A DNA stretch of 64,000 nucleotides from Gemmatimonadaceae bacterium (lineage in GTDB: Bacteria > Gemmatimonadota > Gemmatimonadetes > Gemmatimonadales > Gemmatimonadaceae): assembly GCA_036273715.1 (NCBI GenBank), contig DASUHB010000033.1, positions 62,001 to 126,000 of the forward strand. The letters run 5' to 3'. The notes under the pieces were generated by a model. That model was not told the origin of the DNA and did not search any database. It was given only the letters and a program-made list of their open reading frames with translations. Positions 1 through 9,790 of this stretch are shown one piece after another. The translations under genes and the position numbers were made by a program. Positions within the stretch are counted from its first letter, which is position 1. The number at the start of each line of letters is the position of its first letter.

Positions 1-2
1 AC

Positions 3-356
3 CTCGAGTTCCTAGAATCGCGCTATGCGCAGAAGACCGCGCAAACGCCCAACGTTTTTCAGCGCTTTGCCGAAGGCGTGGAGGACAGCCTGCGGGCGGG
101 CCGGGTTTCGGCGACGGGCATCGCAGAGACGATGGGGCTCTTGAACAAGGCGATGGGAGTGTTGCAGGGCGTTGCGGCGGCGGGGAAATCAGTGGCATCG
201 GATGTGATGGAAGTTGCGGCACGCACGGCGAGTCGCGCCGCATCGACGGATCGAGCGGATGAACCTGCATCCGAAAACGGTGCACCGTCGCCGGCGGCGG
301 CGCCCAGTTCGCCTAACGGAACGCAGTCGCAGGAGCCGACGGGAGGTGCGTCATGA
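3..356 (+). CDS. C-terminal part of an unidentified protein (5' end outside window)
   Basis: The frame is open from the left edge (first full codon at 3) to a TGA at 354-356, giving 118 visible residues, so this is the end of a longer gene. The early part looks helical (LEFLESRYAQKTAQ, then an Ala/Gly/Val/Met-rich stretch). The last 40 residues are a low-complexity Ser/Pro/Ala/Glu tail, likely disordered. An internal GTG at 78 could be mistaken for a start, but the frame continues upstream without a stop. The stop overlaps the ATG of the next gene by 3 bases (ATGA), implying translational coupling to the DUF1232 protein. I do not recognise the family. Confidence 0.6.
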   Translation, partial: LEFLESRYAQKTAQTPNVFQRFAEGVEDSLRAGRVSATGIAETMGLLNKAMGVLQGVAAAGKSVASDVMEVAARTASRAASTDRADEPASENGAPSPAAAPSSPNGTQSQEPTGGAS

Positions 357-850
357 GTCTGAGAACGAAACGTCTCGAGCGACAAGGCGGCAGAGTGCTC
401 GGCGGCGCCTGGCTGCGCGACAAGTACGAGCGACAGGAGCGCCGGTCGGGCCGCGGTCCGCGGCGTGCGGCAAAGCGCACGGTGCTCGGTGCGGTGCGGC
501 AGATTCCGTCGTATCTGAGACTCTTGTGGGGCTTGCTGACCGATGAGCGTGTGTCCGTGCTGGACAAGGTGCTGGTGGGCGCCGCCATCGGTTACGTGGT
601 CATGCCGTTCGACCTCATTCCGGATTTCATTCCGCTGATCGGACAGGTGGACGACATCTACGTGATCATGCTGGCGCTGGACCGGTTGATCTCGCACGCC
701 GGCGCCGAAGTGCTTGCCGATCACTGGGATGGCGATCCGCGCGAGCTAACGCCAAAGAGTCTCGAGGCGGTCCTCTTGGCCGCGGCGTTTTTCCTGCCGT
801 TCAGTGCGCGCGTGCGCGTCCGCCGGCGGCTGCGCAAACGACTCCTGTAG
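353..850 (+). CDS. DUF1232 (YkvA-type) small membrane-associated protein
   Basis: This 165-residue protein carries the DUF1232 signature around residues 78-105: a short hydrophobic helix, then the pattern MPFDLIPDFIPLIGQVDD. The N-terminal 60 residues are very basic (Arg/Lys-rich) and the C-terminus is an Arg-rich tail after a second hydrophobic segment. The family is widespread and has no assigned biochemical role; members such as YkvA are predicted membrane-associated proteins. The start ATG overlaps the preceding stop (ATGA), so it is probably co-translated with the upstream gene. Function is unknown; family assignment is secure from the motif. Confidence 0.85.
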   Translation: MSLRTKRLERQGGRVLGGAWLRDKYERQERRSGRGPRRAAKRTVLGAVRQIPSYLRLLWGLLTDERVSVLDKVLVGAAIGYVVMPFDLIPDFIPLIGQVDDIYVIMLALDRLISHAGAEVLADHWDGDPRELTPKSLEAVLLAAAFFLPFSARVRVRRRLRKRLL

Positions 851-858
851 AGGGGCGA

Positions 859-2449
<1,591 letters not shown>

Positions 2450-2485
2450 CCGGCGGTGTGCGAAGCACGTGTCCCTTGACAAAGG

Positions 2486-2497
2486 GGGGCGCGCCCC
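2486..2497. other. 12-bp GC palindrome in guaB-permease gap
   Basis: GGGGCGCGCCCC is a perfect palindrome in the 140-base gap between guaB and the permease. A TTGACA lies just upstream at 2476-2481 but no matching -10 element follows at 16-18 bases, so I do not call a promoter. No T-tract follows, so it is not a convincing intrinsic terminator. The rest of the gap holds only a GGAG ribosome-binding site just before ATG 2590. Confidence 0.3.
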
Positions 2498-2589
2498 GTG
2501 AACGTAGCACCGTCGCCGCCTAGTCCTGCCTTCATGTCGCGTGGCGCGCGCGCATCCATCAATATCATAGTCTCCGACGGAGATCCCGA

Positions 2590-4065
2590 ATGAGTTTGTT
2601 TGCGACGAAGAGCATAGCCGCGCTCATGGACGAGGCCGGCGCTGAGGGAGAGGGCTCACTCAAGCGGGCGCTCGGGGCGACGAACCTCACGTTATTGGGC
2701 ATCGGCGCGATCATCGGCGCGGGCATCTTCGTGCTGACGGGCACGGCGGCGGCGCAGTACGCCGGACCAGCGGTGGTGATCTCGTTCATCCTGTCCGGAA
2801 TCGCCTGTCTGTTCGCCGGCCTGTGCTACGCGGAGTTTGCTTCCATGATTCCGATCGCCGGGAGCGCGTACACGTACGCGTACTCGACGTTGGGCGAATT
2901 CCTGGCGTGGATCATCGGGTGGGACCTGATCCTGGAATACTTGTTCGGTGCATCGACTGTGGCCGTGGGATGGTCCGGCTACTTCACCGCACTCATGAAC
3001 GAGTGGGGCTTACACATTCCGGCATCGCTGTCGAACGCACCACTGACCGTCACGGGTGGATGGCACATTCACGCGACGGGCGCGCTGCTCAATCTGCCGG
3101 CGCTGGTGCTCGCCGCGGCGATGACGGTGCTCCTGGTGGTCGGCATCAAAGAGTCGGCGACTTTCAACAACTTCATCGTCTTCGTGAAGGTTGCGATCGT
3201 CCTTCTCGTGATCGGCATCGGGTTCGCGTTCGTGAATCCGGCGAACTGGCACCCGTTCATTCCACCTAATACGACGGGTCAGACGGGCGTTTATGGGTGG
3301 AGCGGCGTGATCCGCGGCGCAGGCGTGATCTTCTTCGCGTACATCGGGTTCGACGCGGTATCCACAACCGCCCAGGAGGCTCGAAATCCGCAACGCGACA
3401 TGCCGATCGGGATTCTCGGATCGTTAGCCATCTGTACGGTTCTGTACATCCTCATGGCGCTGGTCATGACGGGCCTGGCGCACTACACAGATCTCAACGT
3501 CGCGTTTCCGGTGTACGTCGCGATCGCGCACACGGGGATTGGCTGGCTCAAGGAAGTGGTCAACATCGGGGCGATCCTGGGTCTGGCGTCGGTGGTGCTG
3601 GTCATGTTGATGGGCCAACCGCGTATTTTCTTTTCGATGGCGCGCGACGGACTTCTCCCGCCCGTCTTCGGGAAGGTGCACCCGCGGTTCAAGACACCAT
3701 ACGTGACGACGATACTCACTGGGTCGGTTGCCGCGATCGTCGCCGGTCTGTTTCCGATCCAGCTGCTGGGCGAACTAGTCAACATCGGTACGCTTCTCGC
3801 TTTTGCAATCGTGTGTGCGGCGGTGATCGTGCTGCGCCGTACGCGACCGGATCTACATCGTCCATTCCGCACGCCGCTTGTCCCGCTCGTTCCGATCCTG
3901 GGGATTTTCTGCTGCGTGGGGCTCATGGTGTTCCTGCCGCTCGACACGTGGATCCGGCTCGCCGTATGGCTCGTCATAGGGCTGTTCATCTACTTTGGTT
4001 ACGGCCGGTATCACTCCCGGCTGCAGCAGAACATCGAAGCACCGTCCGCCGTCGCGGCGGATTGA
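2590..4065 (+). CDS. APC-superfamily amino acid permease (cationic amino acid transporter-like)
   Basis: A 491-residue polytopic inner-membrane protein with about 12 hydrophobic segments. The first transmembrane segment contains the APC hallmark [15 protein letters not shown], where the unwound helix binds the amino acid. Segments around residues 75-125 ([20 protein letters not shown]) and the [16 protein letters not shown] stretch match the CAT/YfnA subgroup of proton-coupled amino acid uptake systems. A GGAG motif 8 bases before ATG 2590 supports the start. A strong hairpin follows the stop (4088-4112), so it is probably monocistronic. The exact substrate cannot be read from sequence. Confidence 0.93.
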   Translation: MSLFATKSIAALMDEAGAEGEGSLKRALGATNLTLLGIGAIIGAGIFVLTGTAAAQYAGPAVVISFILSGIACLFAGLCYAEFASMIPIAGSAYTYAYSTLGEFLAWIIGWDLILEYLFGASTVAVGWSGYFTALMNEWGLHIPASLSNAPLTVTGGWHIHATGALLNLPALVLAAAMTVLLVVGIKESATFNNFIVFVKVAIVLLVIGIGFAFVNPANWHPFIPPNTTGQTGVYGWSGVIRGAGVIFFAYIGFDAVSTTAQEARNPQRDMPIGILGSLAICTVLYILMALVMTGLAHYTDLNVAFPVYVAIAHTGIGWLKEVVNIGAILGLASVVLVMLMGQPRIFFSMARDGLLPPVFGKVHPRFKTPYVTTILTGSVAAIVAGLFPIQLLGELVNIGTLLAFAIVCAAVIVLRRTRPDLHRPFRTPLVPLVPILGIFCCVGLMVFLPLDTWIRLAVWLVIGLFIYFGYGRYHSRLQQNIEAPSAVAAD

Positions 4066-4087
4066 CCGCGCGATTCTTGCACGGAGA

Positions 4088-4112
4088 GCGGCGCCCCGGT
4101 TCGGGGCGCCGC
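4088..4112 (+). terminator. Strong hairpin after the permease gene
   Basis: GCGGCGCCCCG (4088-4098) and CGGGGCGCCGC (4102-4112) form a perfect 11-bp stem with a GTT loop, directly downstream of the permease stop. The following TTGCTATT is only weakly T-rich, so it would be a GC-rich terminator with a poor U-tract, as is common in high-G+C genomes. Confidence 0.6.
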
Positions 4113-4128
4113 TTGCTATTGATAGACC

Positions 4129-5193
4129 ATGACTCTATCGCTGCCTGATCTCTTGACTGTTCCGTCGGTGCGCCGCGCCGCGGCCGAGCGCATCGGCGCC
4201 GAGCTGAAGCCCGGGCGGAAAGTGGCGCTGTCGACGCACATCAACGCGGACGGCGACGGATGCGGGTCGGAAGCGGCGATGGCGCATTTGCTCGCCCAGC
4301 GCGGGCTGGTGGTGCGCATCGTCAATCCCACGCCGTGGCCGTCGATGTTCTCGTTTCTGCTCGAGGGCGTGGACGAGCGTAGCGCCGCCGGCGCGCGCGC
4401 CATCGAGGACATCGATCTTCTCGTGGTGCTCGACATCAACGACGTGCGCCGGTTAGGCAACCTGGCCGACGCGGTACGCGCCCTGCACGTGCCGCGCATC
4501 GTCGTCGATCATCACGTGCCGAGTGATGCGCCGGCGGGCGACATCGTGATGGCGGACATCGCCGCGTGCGCGACCGGCGAGCTGGTGTTCGATCTGGCGT
4601 GCGTCCTCGACCTTCCGCTCTCGCCCGCCATCGCGCGGGCGCTCTATACGGCGATTCTCACCGACACCGGCGGGTTCCGTTTCAGTAACACGTCGCCACG
4701 GTGTCATGCGATGGCCGGGCAACTGCTCGCCGCGGGCGTCGATCCCGAGGAGATGTACCGCCGCATCTACGCGTCGGTCTCCGTTGGGCGCTTGCGCGTG
4801 ATTCGCGAAGCGCTCGAGTCGCTGCACGTGGATGTGGCGTACGGACTGTCGTGGGTCTCGCTGCCGTCGGGCGCGCTCGAGCGACACCACGTACATCCCG
4901 AGGAACTGGACGGCATCGCAGAGTATCCGCGCAGCGTGGCGGGTACGCGCATGGCGATCTTCTTCCGCGAGCTGCCGCACGGCCAGGTGAAGGCGTCGTT
5001 TCGGAGCACAGGGAGCGTCGACGTGAACGCGTTTGCGCGACAATTCGGCGGCGGTGGTCACGCGCGAGCCGCGGGCGCACTCATCCCTGGTTCGTTGGAC
5101 GAGGTCTGCGATCGTGTGCTGCGCGCGGCTCGTGAGTTCGTCGGCAAGCAGTCGCCGGGGCGAGACTTGGCAGGCGAGCCGGCCCCCACCTAG
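4129..5193 (+). CDS. DHH/DHHA1 phosphoesterase (NrnA-like oligoribonuclease / pAp phosphatase)
   Basis: 354 residues, the usual size for NrnA-type proteins, which degrade nanoRNA or cyclic-dinucleotide breakdown products and dephosphorylate pAp using Mn2+. Metal-site motifs are visible: HINADGDGCGSE near residue 37, LVVLDINDVRRLG near 103, the namesake VVDHH at 125-129, and ILTDTGGFRFSNT near 178. The C-terminal DHHA1 domain has the nucleic-acid-binding FGGGGHARAAGA near residue 305. Nothing is missing from the catalytic set. It lies between a terminator-like hairpin and the NifU/ApbC genes (11-base gap), so it may head that operon. Which substrate dominates in the cell is not determinable here. 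Confidence 0.92.
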   Translation: MTLSLPDLLTVPSVRRAAAERIGAELKPGRKVALSTHINADGDGCGSEAAMAHLLAQRGLVVRIVNPTPWPSMFSFLLEGVDERSAAGARAIEDIDLLVVLDINDVRRLGNLADAVRALHVPRIVVDHHVPSDAPAGDIVMADIAACATGELVFDLACVLDLPLSPAIARALYTAILTDTGGFRFSNTSPRCHAMAGQLLAAGVDPEEMYRRIYASVSVGRLRVIREALESLHVDVAYGLSWVSLPSGALERHHVHPEELDGIAEYPRSVAGTRMAIFFRELPHGQVKASFRSTGSVDVNAFARQFGGGGHARAAGALIPGSLDEVCDRVLRAAREFVGKQSPGRDLAGEPAPT

Positions 5194-5204
5194 CTTTCGG
5201 CATC

Positions 5205-5468
5205 ATGAGCTTGTGGAAGCACGCTCCGCGCGATGACGAATCCGTCGAGCGCCGGATTCGCGAAGCGCTGACGGAAATGCGGCCGCTGTTGCGTCTCGAT
5301 GCCGCAGTGATCGAGCTCATCGAGTTCGACGGTGAGACGGGCGTTGCGGTCCTCCGCATCGGTGGCGACTGCCCGGATTGTGACATGGATGCCGGAATGT
5401 TGCGCCAAGGGATCGAAGCGCACCTGCGCATGCAGGTGCCGGAGATCAGCGCGGTGCGCGCGGTCTGA
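5205..5468 (+). CDS. NifU-like C-terminal domain protein (Fe-S scaffold/carrier)
   Basis: An 87-residue stand-alone NifU_C-type domain. The key CxxC pair is in GDCPDCDMDAGMLRQGIEAH (Cys56 and Cys59), followed by the conserved helix. Such domains bind or hand over [4Fe-4S] clusters. Its neighbour encodes an ApbC/Mrp-type Fe-S carrier ATPase with a MIP18-like domain, so the pair probably acts together in cluster delivery. That is inference from context; the domain call is from the motif and size. Confidence 0.85.
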   Translation: MSLWKHAPRDDESVERRIREALTEMRPLLRLDAAVIELIEFDGETGVAVLRIGGDCPDCDMDAGMLRQGIEAHLRMQVPEISAVRAV

Positions 5469-5488
5469 ACGATCGGGGAGATCACGAC

Positions 5489-6625
5489 ATGTCTGAACCT
5501 CTGCAAGCGCGCATCGCGGCAGCGTTGCGCGCGGTGACGAATCCGCGCACCGGCCTCGACGTGATGTCGTCGGAGATGATCCGCGACATCGGCGTGACGG
5601 TCGAAGGCCGGGTGCGCTTCACCATGCTGCTTGCTGCCGAGGATCCGGCATCGCTGGTGCGCGCGGTGCGTCAGGCGGTCGAAGCTGTCGACGGGGTTAC
5701 CGACGTGCGCGTGGACGTGAAAGATCCGTCGCAGGCAAAGCAGAAGTCGCAGCCGCCGGCACAGGACGCGTCACCTGCGGGGCGCGCGCTGCCGGTGATC
5801 GGACAGGAGCCGCAGTCACGGCGCGCGGCGGTGCCGCCTCCGCCGACACCGGTCGAGTATCCCAACCTGGGGCATGTGATCGCGATCTCGAGCGGCAAGG
5901 GCGGCGTCGGGAAGACGACGGTCGCGACCAACCTCGCCGTTGCATTGGCGCGGAGTGGTGCACGTGTGGGCATCATGGACGCGGACGTCTATGGGCCTAA
6001 CATTCCGCGCATGATGGGCGTTGACGAAGCCCCGCCGGTGATGAACAACCGCATCAAGCCGCTCGTGGCGCATGGCGTGAAGCTGATGAGCCTCGGGTTT
6101 CTGATCGAGCGGGACCAGCCGGCGATCTGGCGCGGTCCGATCGTGATGAAGATCGTGACGCAGTTTCTGCGCGACGTGGATTGGGGCGAGCTCGACTATT
6201 TTCTGGTCGACATGCCGCCGGGGACGGGCGACGCGCAGTTGTCGCTGGTGCAGGCGACGCACGTGCACGGCGCGGTGATCGTGACGACGCCGCAGCCCGT
6301 GGCGGTCGGCGACGCGCTGCGGGGCGCGCGGATGTTCCAGCGGGTGAGCGTCCCGGTGTTAGGCATCGTCGAGAACATGAGCTGGCTCGAGTGCAGCGGC
6401 TGTGGCGCGCGGACGCCGATCTTCGGCGCCGGCGGCGGGCGCGGTCTGGCCGATGAGCTGGGTGTGCCGCTGCTCGGCGAGATTCCGCTCTATCCGCCCG
6501 TGCGCGCGGGCGGCGACGAAGGCGTGCCCATCGTGTTGTCGGAGCCGGAGTCGGCGGCCGCGCGCGCGCTCGAAGATGCCGCGCGTCGCGTCGTGGACGC
6601 GGTGGACCGGGCCAGAGCGGCATGA
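5489..6625 (+). CDS. apbC: Mrp/ApbC-family P-loop ATPase, Fe-S cluster carrier
   Basis: 378 residues in two parts. Residues 1-100 form a MIP18/DUF59-like domain; a Pro/Ala-rich linker follows; then a MinD/ParA-type ATPase begins with the deviant Walker A ISSGKGGVGKTT (about 133-144) and the signature MDADVYGPNIPRMMG. A CxxC (Cys302, Cys305, in SWLECSGCG) matches the cluster-binding cysteines at the dimer interface of Mrp/Nbp35 proteins, which carry [4Fe-4S] clusters to apo-enzymes. The stop overlaps the ATG of the MATE gene (ATGA). Fe-S assignment is family knowledge supported by the adjacent NifU-domain gene. Confidence 0.93.
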   Translation: MSEPLQARIAAALRAVTNPRTGLDVMSSEMIRDIGVTVEGRVRFTMLLAAEDPASLVRAVRQAVEAVDGVTDVRVDVKDPSQAKQKSQPPAQDASPAGRALPVIGQEPQSRRAAVPPPPTPVEYPNLGHVIAISSGKGGVGKTTVATNLAVALARSGARVGIMDADVYGPNIPRMMGVDEAPPVMNNRIKPLVAHGVKLMSLGFLIERDQPAIWRGPIVMKIVTQFLRDVDWGELDYFLVDMPPGTGDAQLSLVQATHVHGAVIVTTPQPVAVGDALRGARMFQRVSVPVLGIVENMSWLECSGCGARTPIFGAGGGRGLADELGVPLLGEIPLYPPVRAGGDEGVPIVLSEPESAAARALEDAARRVVDAVDRARAA

Positions 6626-8067
6626 GCGAGCGAAGCGTGACGCCGTCCACTCCAACGCGGCCGCCGGAGCTCGATCCGGCGGCCGCGTTGCCGTTGGACC
6701 CTCGCGACGGGCTTCTGACCGTCGCGGTGACGGGCGAGTACGGGGCGAACCCGGCGATCACGAGTGGGCCGCTGGCGCGCGCGATCGTGGTGTTCGCGCT
6801 GCCGGCGGTCGCGTCGATGCTGCTCATGACGTTGTTCTACTCGGTCGACGCGTTCTGGGTGGGTCAGAAGATCGGCGCGGCCGGCCTGGCGGCGGTGTCG
6901 ACGTCGATATTCTGGATCTGGATGATCATCTCGTGCGCCGACATGATCAGCGTCGGCCTAACGGCCGTCGCGTCGCGGCGCCACGGGCAGGGCCGGCCGG
7001 ACGCCGCGGCGCGGGCGGTGGGCGACGCGGTCGTGTATGCGCTGTTCATCGGGGCGGTCATTGCCGTCGCGGGGCACCTGGCGCTCGACCGAATGTTCGC
7101 GGTGATGGACACGCCGCCCGACGTCACCGTGTTAGGCATCCGGTATCTCGGGACCTACCTGATCGGGGCGCCGCTCATTTTCGGTTTCTTCGCCGTGGAC
7201 GCGGCGTTCCGCGCCTCCGGCGACACGCGCACGCCGTTCCTGCTCCTCGTGACCACGGTGGCGGCGGCGCTGGTGCTGGACCCGGTGCTCATCCTCGGCC
7301 TGGGGCCGGCGCCACGGTTAGGCATCGCGGGCGCCGCGGTGGCGACGATCGCCACGCGCGCGGTCGCCTTCGTGCTCGGCATCGCGCTCCTCGCGCGCCG
7401 ACGGAAGATCCGCGTGGGGCGGATCGCGTTCGGCACGCTGGCCGCGATCTCGCGCGTCGGGCTCCCCACCGCCGTGACGGGCATCGTGTTCGCGATCGTG
7501 TACGTGCTCCTCACGCGCACGACCGCGGAGTTCGGCACGCCGGCGTTGGCGGCCCTCGGCGTCGGGCAGCGGGTCGAGAGCTGGACGTTCATGATCGGCG
7601 TGGGCTGCGCCGCCGCGGCCGCGGCCATGGTCGGACAGAACCTCGGCGCGCGGCAGCCGCAGCGCGCGGCGCGCGCCGGCTGGATCGCCACGGGGTTTTC
7701 CACGGCGATCTGCGCCGTCGGTGCGCTGCTCGAGTTCACGTTGGCGCCGCAGTTCACCGGGCTGTTCACGCGCGATCCGGCGGTCGTGATCGAGGGCGCG
7801 CATTATCTGCGGATCGCGGCGGTATCAACACTGTTCAGCGGAAGCGAGCTCGTGTTGGAGGGTGCGCTGGGCGGCGCCGGGGAGACGCTGCCGCCCATGC
7901 TCACGTCGAGCACGCTGACGGTGCTGCGGCTTCCGATCGCGGTGTGGGCGGCTGCCAGGTGGGGCACCGCCGGGATCTGGTGGACCATCTCGATCACTGC
8001 GTTGGGCCGCGGCGTGGCGATGATGTCGCTCTGGCGCTGGGGCCGATGGAAGCGTAAGTCCGTGTGA
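6622..8067 (+). CDS. MATE-family multidrug/toxin efflux transporter
   Basis: 481 residues with about 12 hydrophobic segments in two repeats. After a 45-residue Pro-rich hydrophilic N-terminus the first helix begins (ARAIVVFALPAVASMLLM). The stretch YSVDAFWVGQKIGAAGLAAVS is typical of MATE proteins, which export cationic drugs or metabolites in exchange for H+ or Na+. The start ATG overlaps the apbC stop (ATGA), and its own stop overlaps the next GTG, so it is in the middle of an operon with no obvious functional link. Substrate unknown. Confidence 0.92.
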   Translation: MSERSVTPSTPTRPPELDPAAALPLDPRDGLLTVAVTGEYGANPAITSGPLARAIVVFALPAVASMLLMTLFYSVDAFWVGQKIGAAGLAAVSTSIFWIWMIISCADMISVGLTAVASRRHGQGRPDAAARAVGDAVVYALFIGAVIAVAGHLALDRMFAVMDTPPDVTVLGIRYLGTYLIGAPLIFGFFAVDAAFRASGDTRTPFLLLVTTVAAALVLDPVLILGLGPAPRLGIAGAAVATIATRAVAFVLGIALLARRRKIRVGRIAFGTLAAISRVGLPTAVTGIVFAIVYVLLTRTTAEFGTPALAALGVGQRVESWTFMIGVGCAAAAAAMVGQNLGARQPQRAARAGWIATGFSTAICAVGALLEFTLAPQFTGLFTRDPAVVIEGAHYLRIAAVSTLFSGSELVLEGALGGAGETLPPMLTSSTLTVLRLPIAVWAAARWGTAGIWWTISITALGRGVAMMSLWRWGRWKRKSV

Positions 8068-8819
8068 CCATGCCGCTGATCACGCTCCTCACCGACTTCG
8101 GCACCGCCGACGGATACGTCGGCGAAATGAAGGGGGTGATCTACGCGATGCTGCCGCAGGCGCAGCTGGTGGACATCGCGCACGACGTGGCGCCGCAGGA
8201 TGTGGATGGCGCGCGGCTCGCCATCGCGCGCTACTGGCGGCGCTTTCCGTTAGGCACGATCCACCTGGTGGTGGTGGATCCGGGCGTCGGCACCTCGCGC
8301 GCGGCGCTGGCGGTGGAGAGCGACGGCCGGTTTCTCGTCGGGCCCGACAACGGCGTGCTGTCGCCCGCGTTGCTGCGGTCGGACGTGCGGGTCGTCGAGC
8401 TGCCGACCCCGCCGCAGGCGTCGGCGACATTTCACGGGCGCGACGTGTTCGCCCCGGCCGCGGCGCGCCTCGCCGGTGGCTCGCCGCTCGAGGCGTTAGG
8501 CCGGACGTACGACGCGCCCCTGCTGCGTCGCACGCCCGAGGCGAAGCGGATGGCCGATGGCACCCTGTCGGGCGAAGTGATCACGGTCGACCGGTTCGGC
8601 AATCTGATCACCAACCTCGTGGCGCCGCGTGGAGGATCGGTAGTGCTCGGCGAGCACGTGGTGCCGATCGTGCGGTCGTACGGCGACGGCACATCGGGCG
8701 ATGTGGTGGCCGTGACCGGGTCATCGGGCTTGCTCGAGATCGCCGTGCGAGATGGCAGCGCCGGCCGGACGCTGGGTGCGGCGCGCGGGACGCCGGTGCT
8801 TCTCAGGCCGGCGCCGTAG
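8064..8819 (+). CDS. SAM hydroxide adenosyltransferase (SAM hydrolase, DUF62 family)
   Basis: 251 residues. Family members split S-adenosylmethionine into adenosine and methionine using activated water and are related to fluorinase/chlorinase. The N-terminal LITLLTDFGTADGYVGEMKG, the block LVDIAHDVAPQDVDGARLAI, and VVDPGVGTSRAALAV with LVGPDNGVLSPAL are diagnostic, as is the C-terminal-domain start VITVDRFGNLITN. The start may be GTG 8064 (GTGA overlap with the MATE stop) or ATG 8070. The gene ends the plus-strand operon and meets a minus-strand operon 80 bases later; I see no clear terminator in that gap. Physiological role of the family is poorly defined. Confidence 0.92.
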   Translation: MTMPLITLLTDFGTADGYVGEMKGVIYAMLPQAQLVDIAHDVAPQDVDGARLAIARYWRRFPLGTIHLVVVDPGVGTSRAALAVESDGRFLVGPDNGVLSPALLRSDVRVVELPTPPQASATFHGRDVFAPAAARLAGGSPLEALGRTYDAPLLRRTPEAKRMADGTLSGEVITVDRFGNLITNLVAPRGGSVVLGEHVVPIVRSYGDGTSGDVVAVTGSSGLLEIAVRDGSAGRTLGAARGTPVLLRPAP

Positions 8820-8899
8820 AACGGCCAGCACACGGCGTCGGATATTTGAATCGCGCTTTGTGGGTCGACGAGCCGGCGGCGACCGACGGCCTGCGCAGC

Positions 8900-9790
8900 C
8901 TACTCGCGGGTGATCTCGAGACCGGCAAGCGTGGCGGTGGCGTCGATGACGATCGTGCGCGTCGCGGTCGTCCAGTTGGCCGAATGGTAGACGCCGTCGC
9001 GCTCGGTGAGATCGGCGGCGTCGAGGCTGCCCAGGGTTTTGGCGACGCGCGCCTCGATCCCCACGTCCTGCGGCACGCGCAGGGTGATGCCGCCTAACGC
9101 AGCGCTCAACACCAGGTGCATCGTGCCGGTCCACGTTCCGCCGAGGTCGAGGTCCGCCCCCCCGACGCCGGCCGACACCTGCACGTTCGCCGCGCGGGCG
9201 TTGCCGAGCGAGTTCACGGTGAGGCCGGCGGCGCCGATGTTCAACTGCATGGACGTCATCGCCACCGGGTTGGGCGCCGAAAACGTCATCGTGGTCTGGC
9301 TCGCTCCGGTCTCGAGGTGCAGGCGCCGCACCGAGAGGTTCGAGAGATCGAGCGTCGCGTCGCACGCGCCTAACGTAAGCGAGAGGTCGAGCGGCACGCC
9401 GCGCGCGAGGCCCAGCGAGACGTCGGTGCCGTTGCGGTCGTCGCCCGGTCCGTTGAGGTTGAACCCCGTGCGCTTGAGGTCCAGCGAGAACGGGTGGCCG
9501 ATCGCGCTGTCCGAGCGGATCGTGAGCGTGTTCGTCGCGGCGTCGTAATGGTGCATCGGCCGCACGCGGTTGGCGTCGAATCGCAGATCGAGCGTATAGA
9601 GCAGCGGCTCCGTGGCCGGCATGATGTTGAACGTGCCCGCGCCGAAGTACACGTGGAGCCGCAGTGAATCGGCCGCTCCGCGCTGACGCGAGGCGGTGAC
9701 CGTCCTCCAGACCTGGCTGCGCGCTGCCGGAACGCGTGCCGCCACGAGGGCGAACACGAGCACGGCCAAGGTGTCGCGTCGAGCGCGCAT
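8900..9790 (-). CDS. Exported toast-rack/DUF2154-like beta-rich protein
   Basis: 296 residues with an N-terminal signal peptide (MRARRDTLAVLVFALVAARVP then a cleavage-like ARSQ). The mature part begins with a segment FGAGTFNIMPATEPLLYTLD that resembles the toast-rack N-terminal domain found with LiaF/DUF4097-type envelope stress proteins. The C-terminal half is a repetitive beta pattern (LNIGAAGLTVNSLGNARAAN, VGGADLDLGGTWTGTMHL, LGGITLRVPQDVGIEARV) of the kind seen in such beta-helical domains. It is last in an operon with an ECF sigma factor, anti-sigma factor and bactofilin-like membrane protein (1-base TGATG overlap). Likely periplasmic or surface-exposed; function inferred from context only. 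Confidence 0.7.
   Translation of the reverse strand: MRARRDTLAVLVFALVAARVPAARSQVWRTVTASRQRGAADSLRLHVYFGAGTFNIMPATEPLLYTLDLRFDANRVRPMHHYDAATNTLTIRSDSAIGHPFSLDLKRTGFNLNGPGDDRNGTDVSLGLARGVPLDLSLTLGACDATLDLSNLSVRRLHLETGASQTTMTFSAPNPVAMTSMQLNIGAAGLTVNSLGNARAANVQVSAGVGGADLDLGGTWTGTMHLVLSAALGGITLRVPQDVGIEARVAKTLGSLDAADLTERDGVYHSANWTTATRTIVIDATATLAGLEITRE

Noticed and set aside
2476-2505. Promoter with TTGACA before the permease
   Set aside because: No -10-like hexamer occurs at an acceptable distance, so one good -35 match is probably chance.
6402-8057. Long Arg/Gly/His-rich open frame within the MATE gene
   Set aside because: Typical shadow frame in G+C-rich DNA; the MATE protein on the same strand is clearly the real product.
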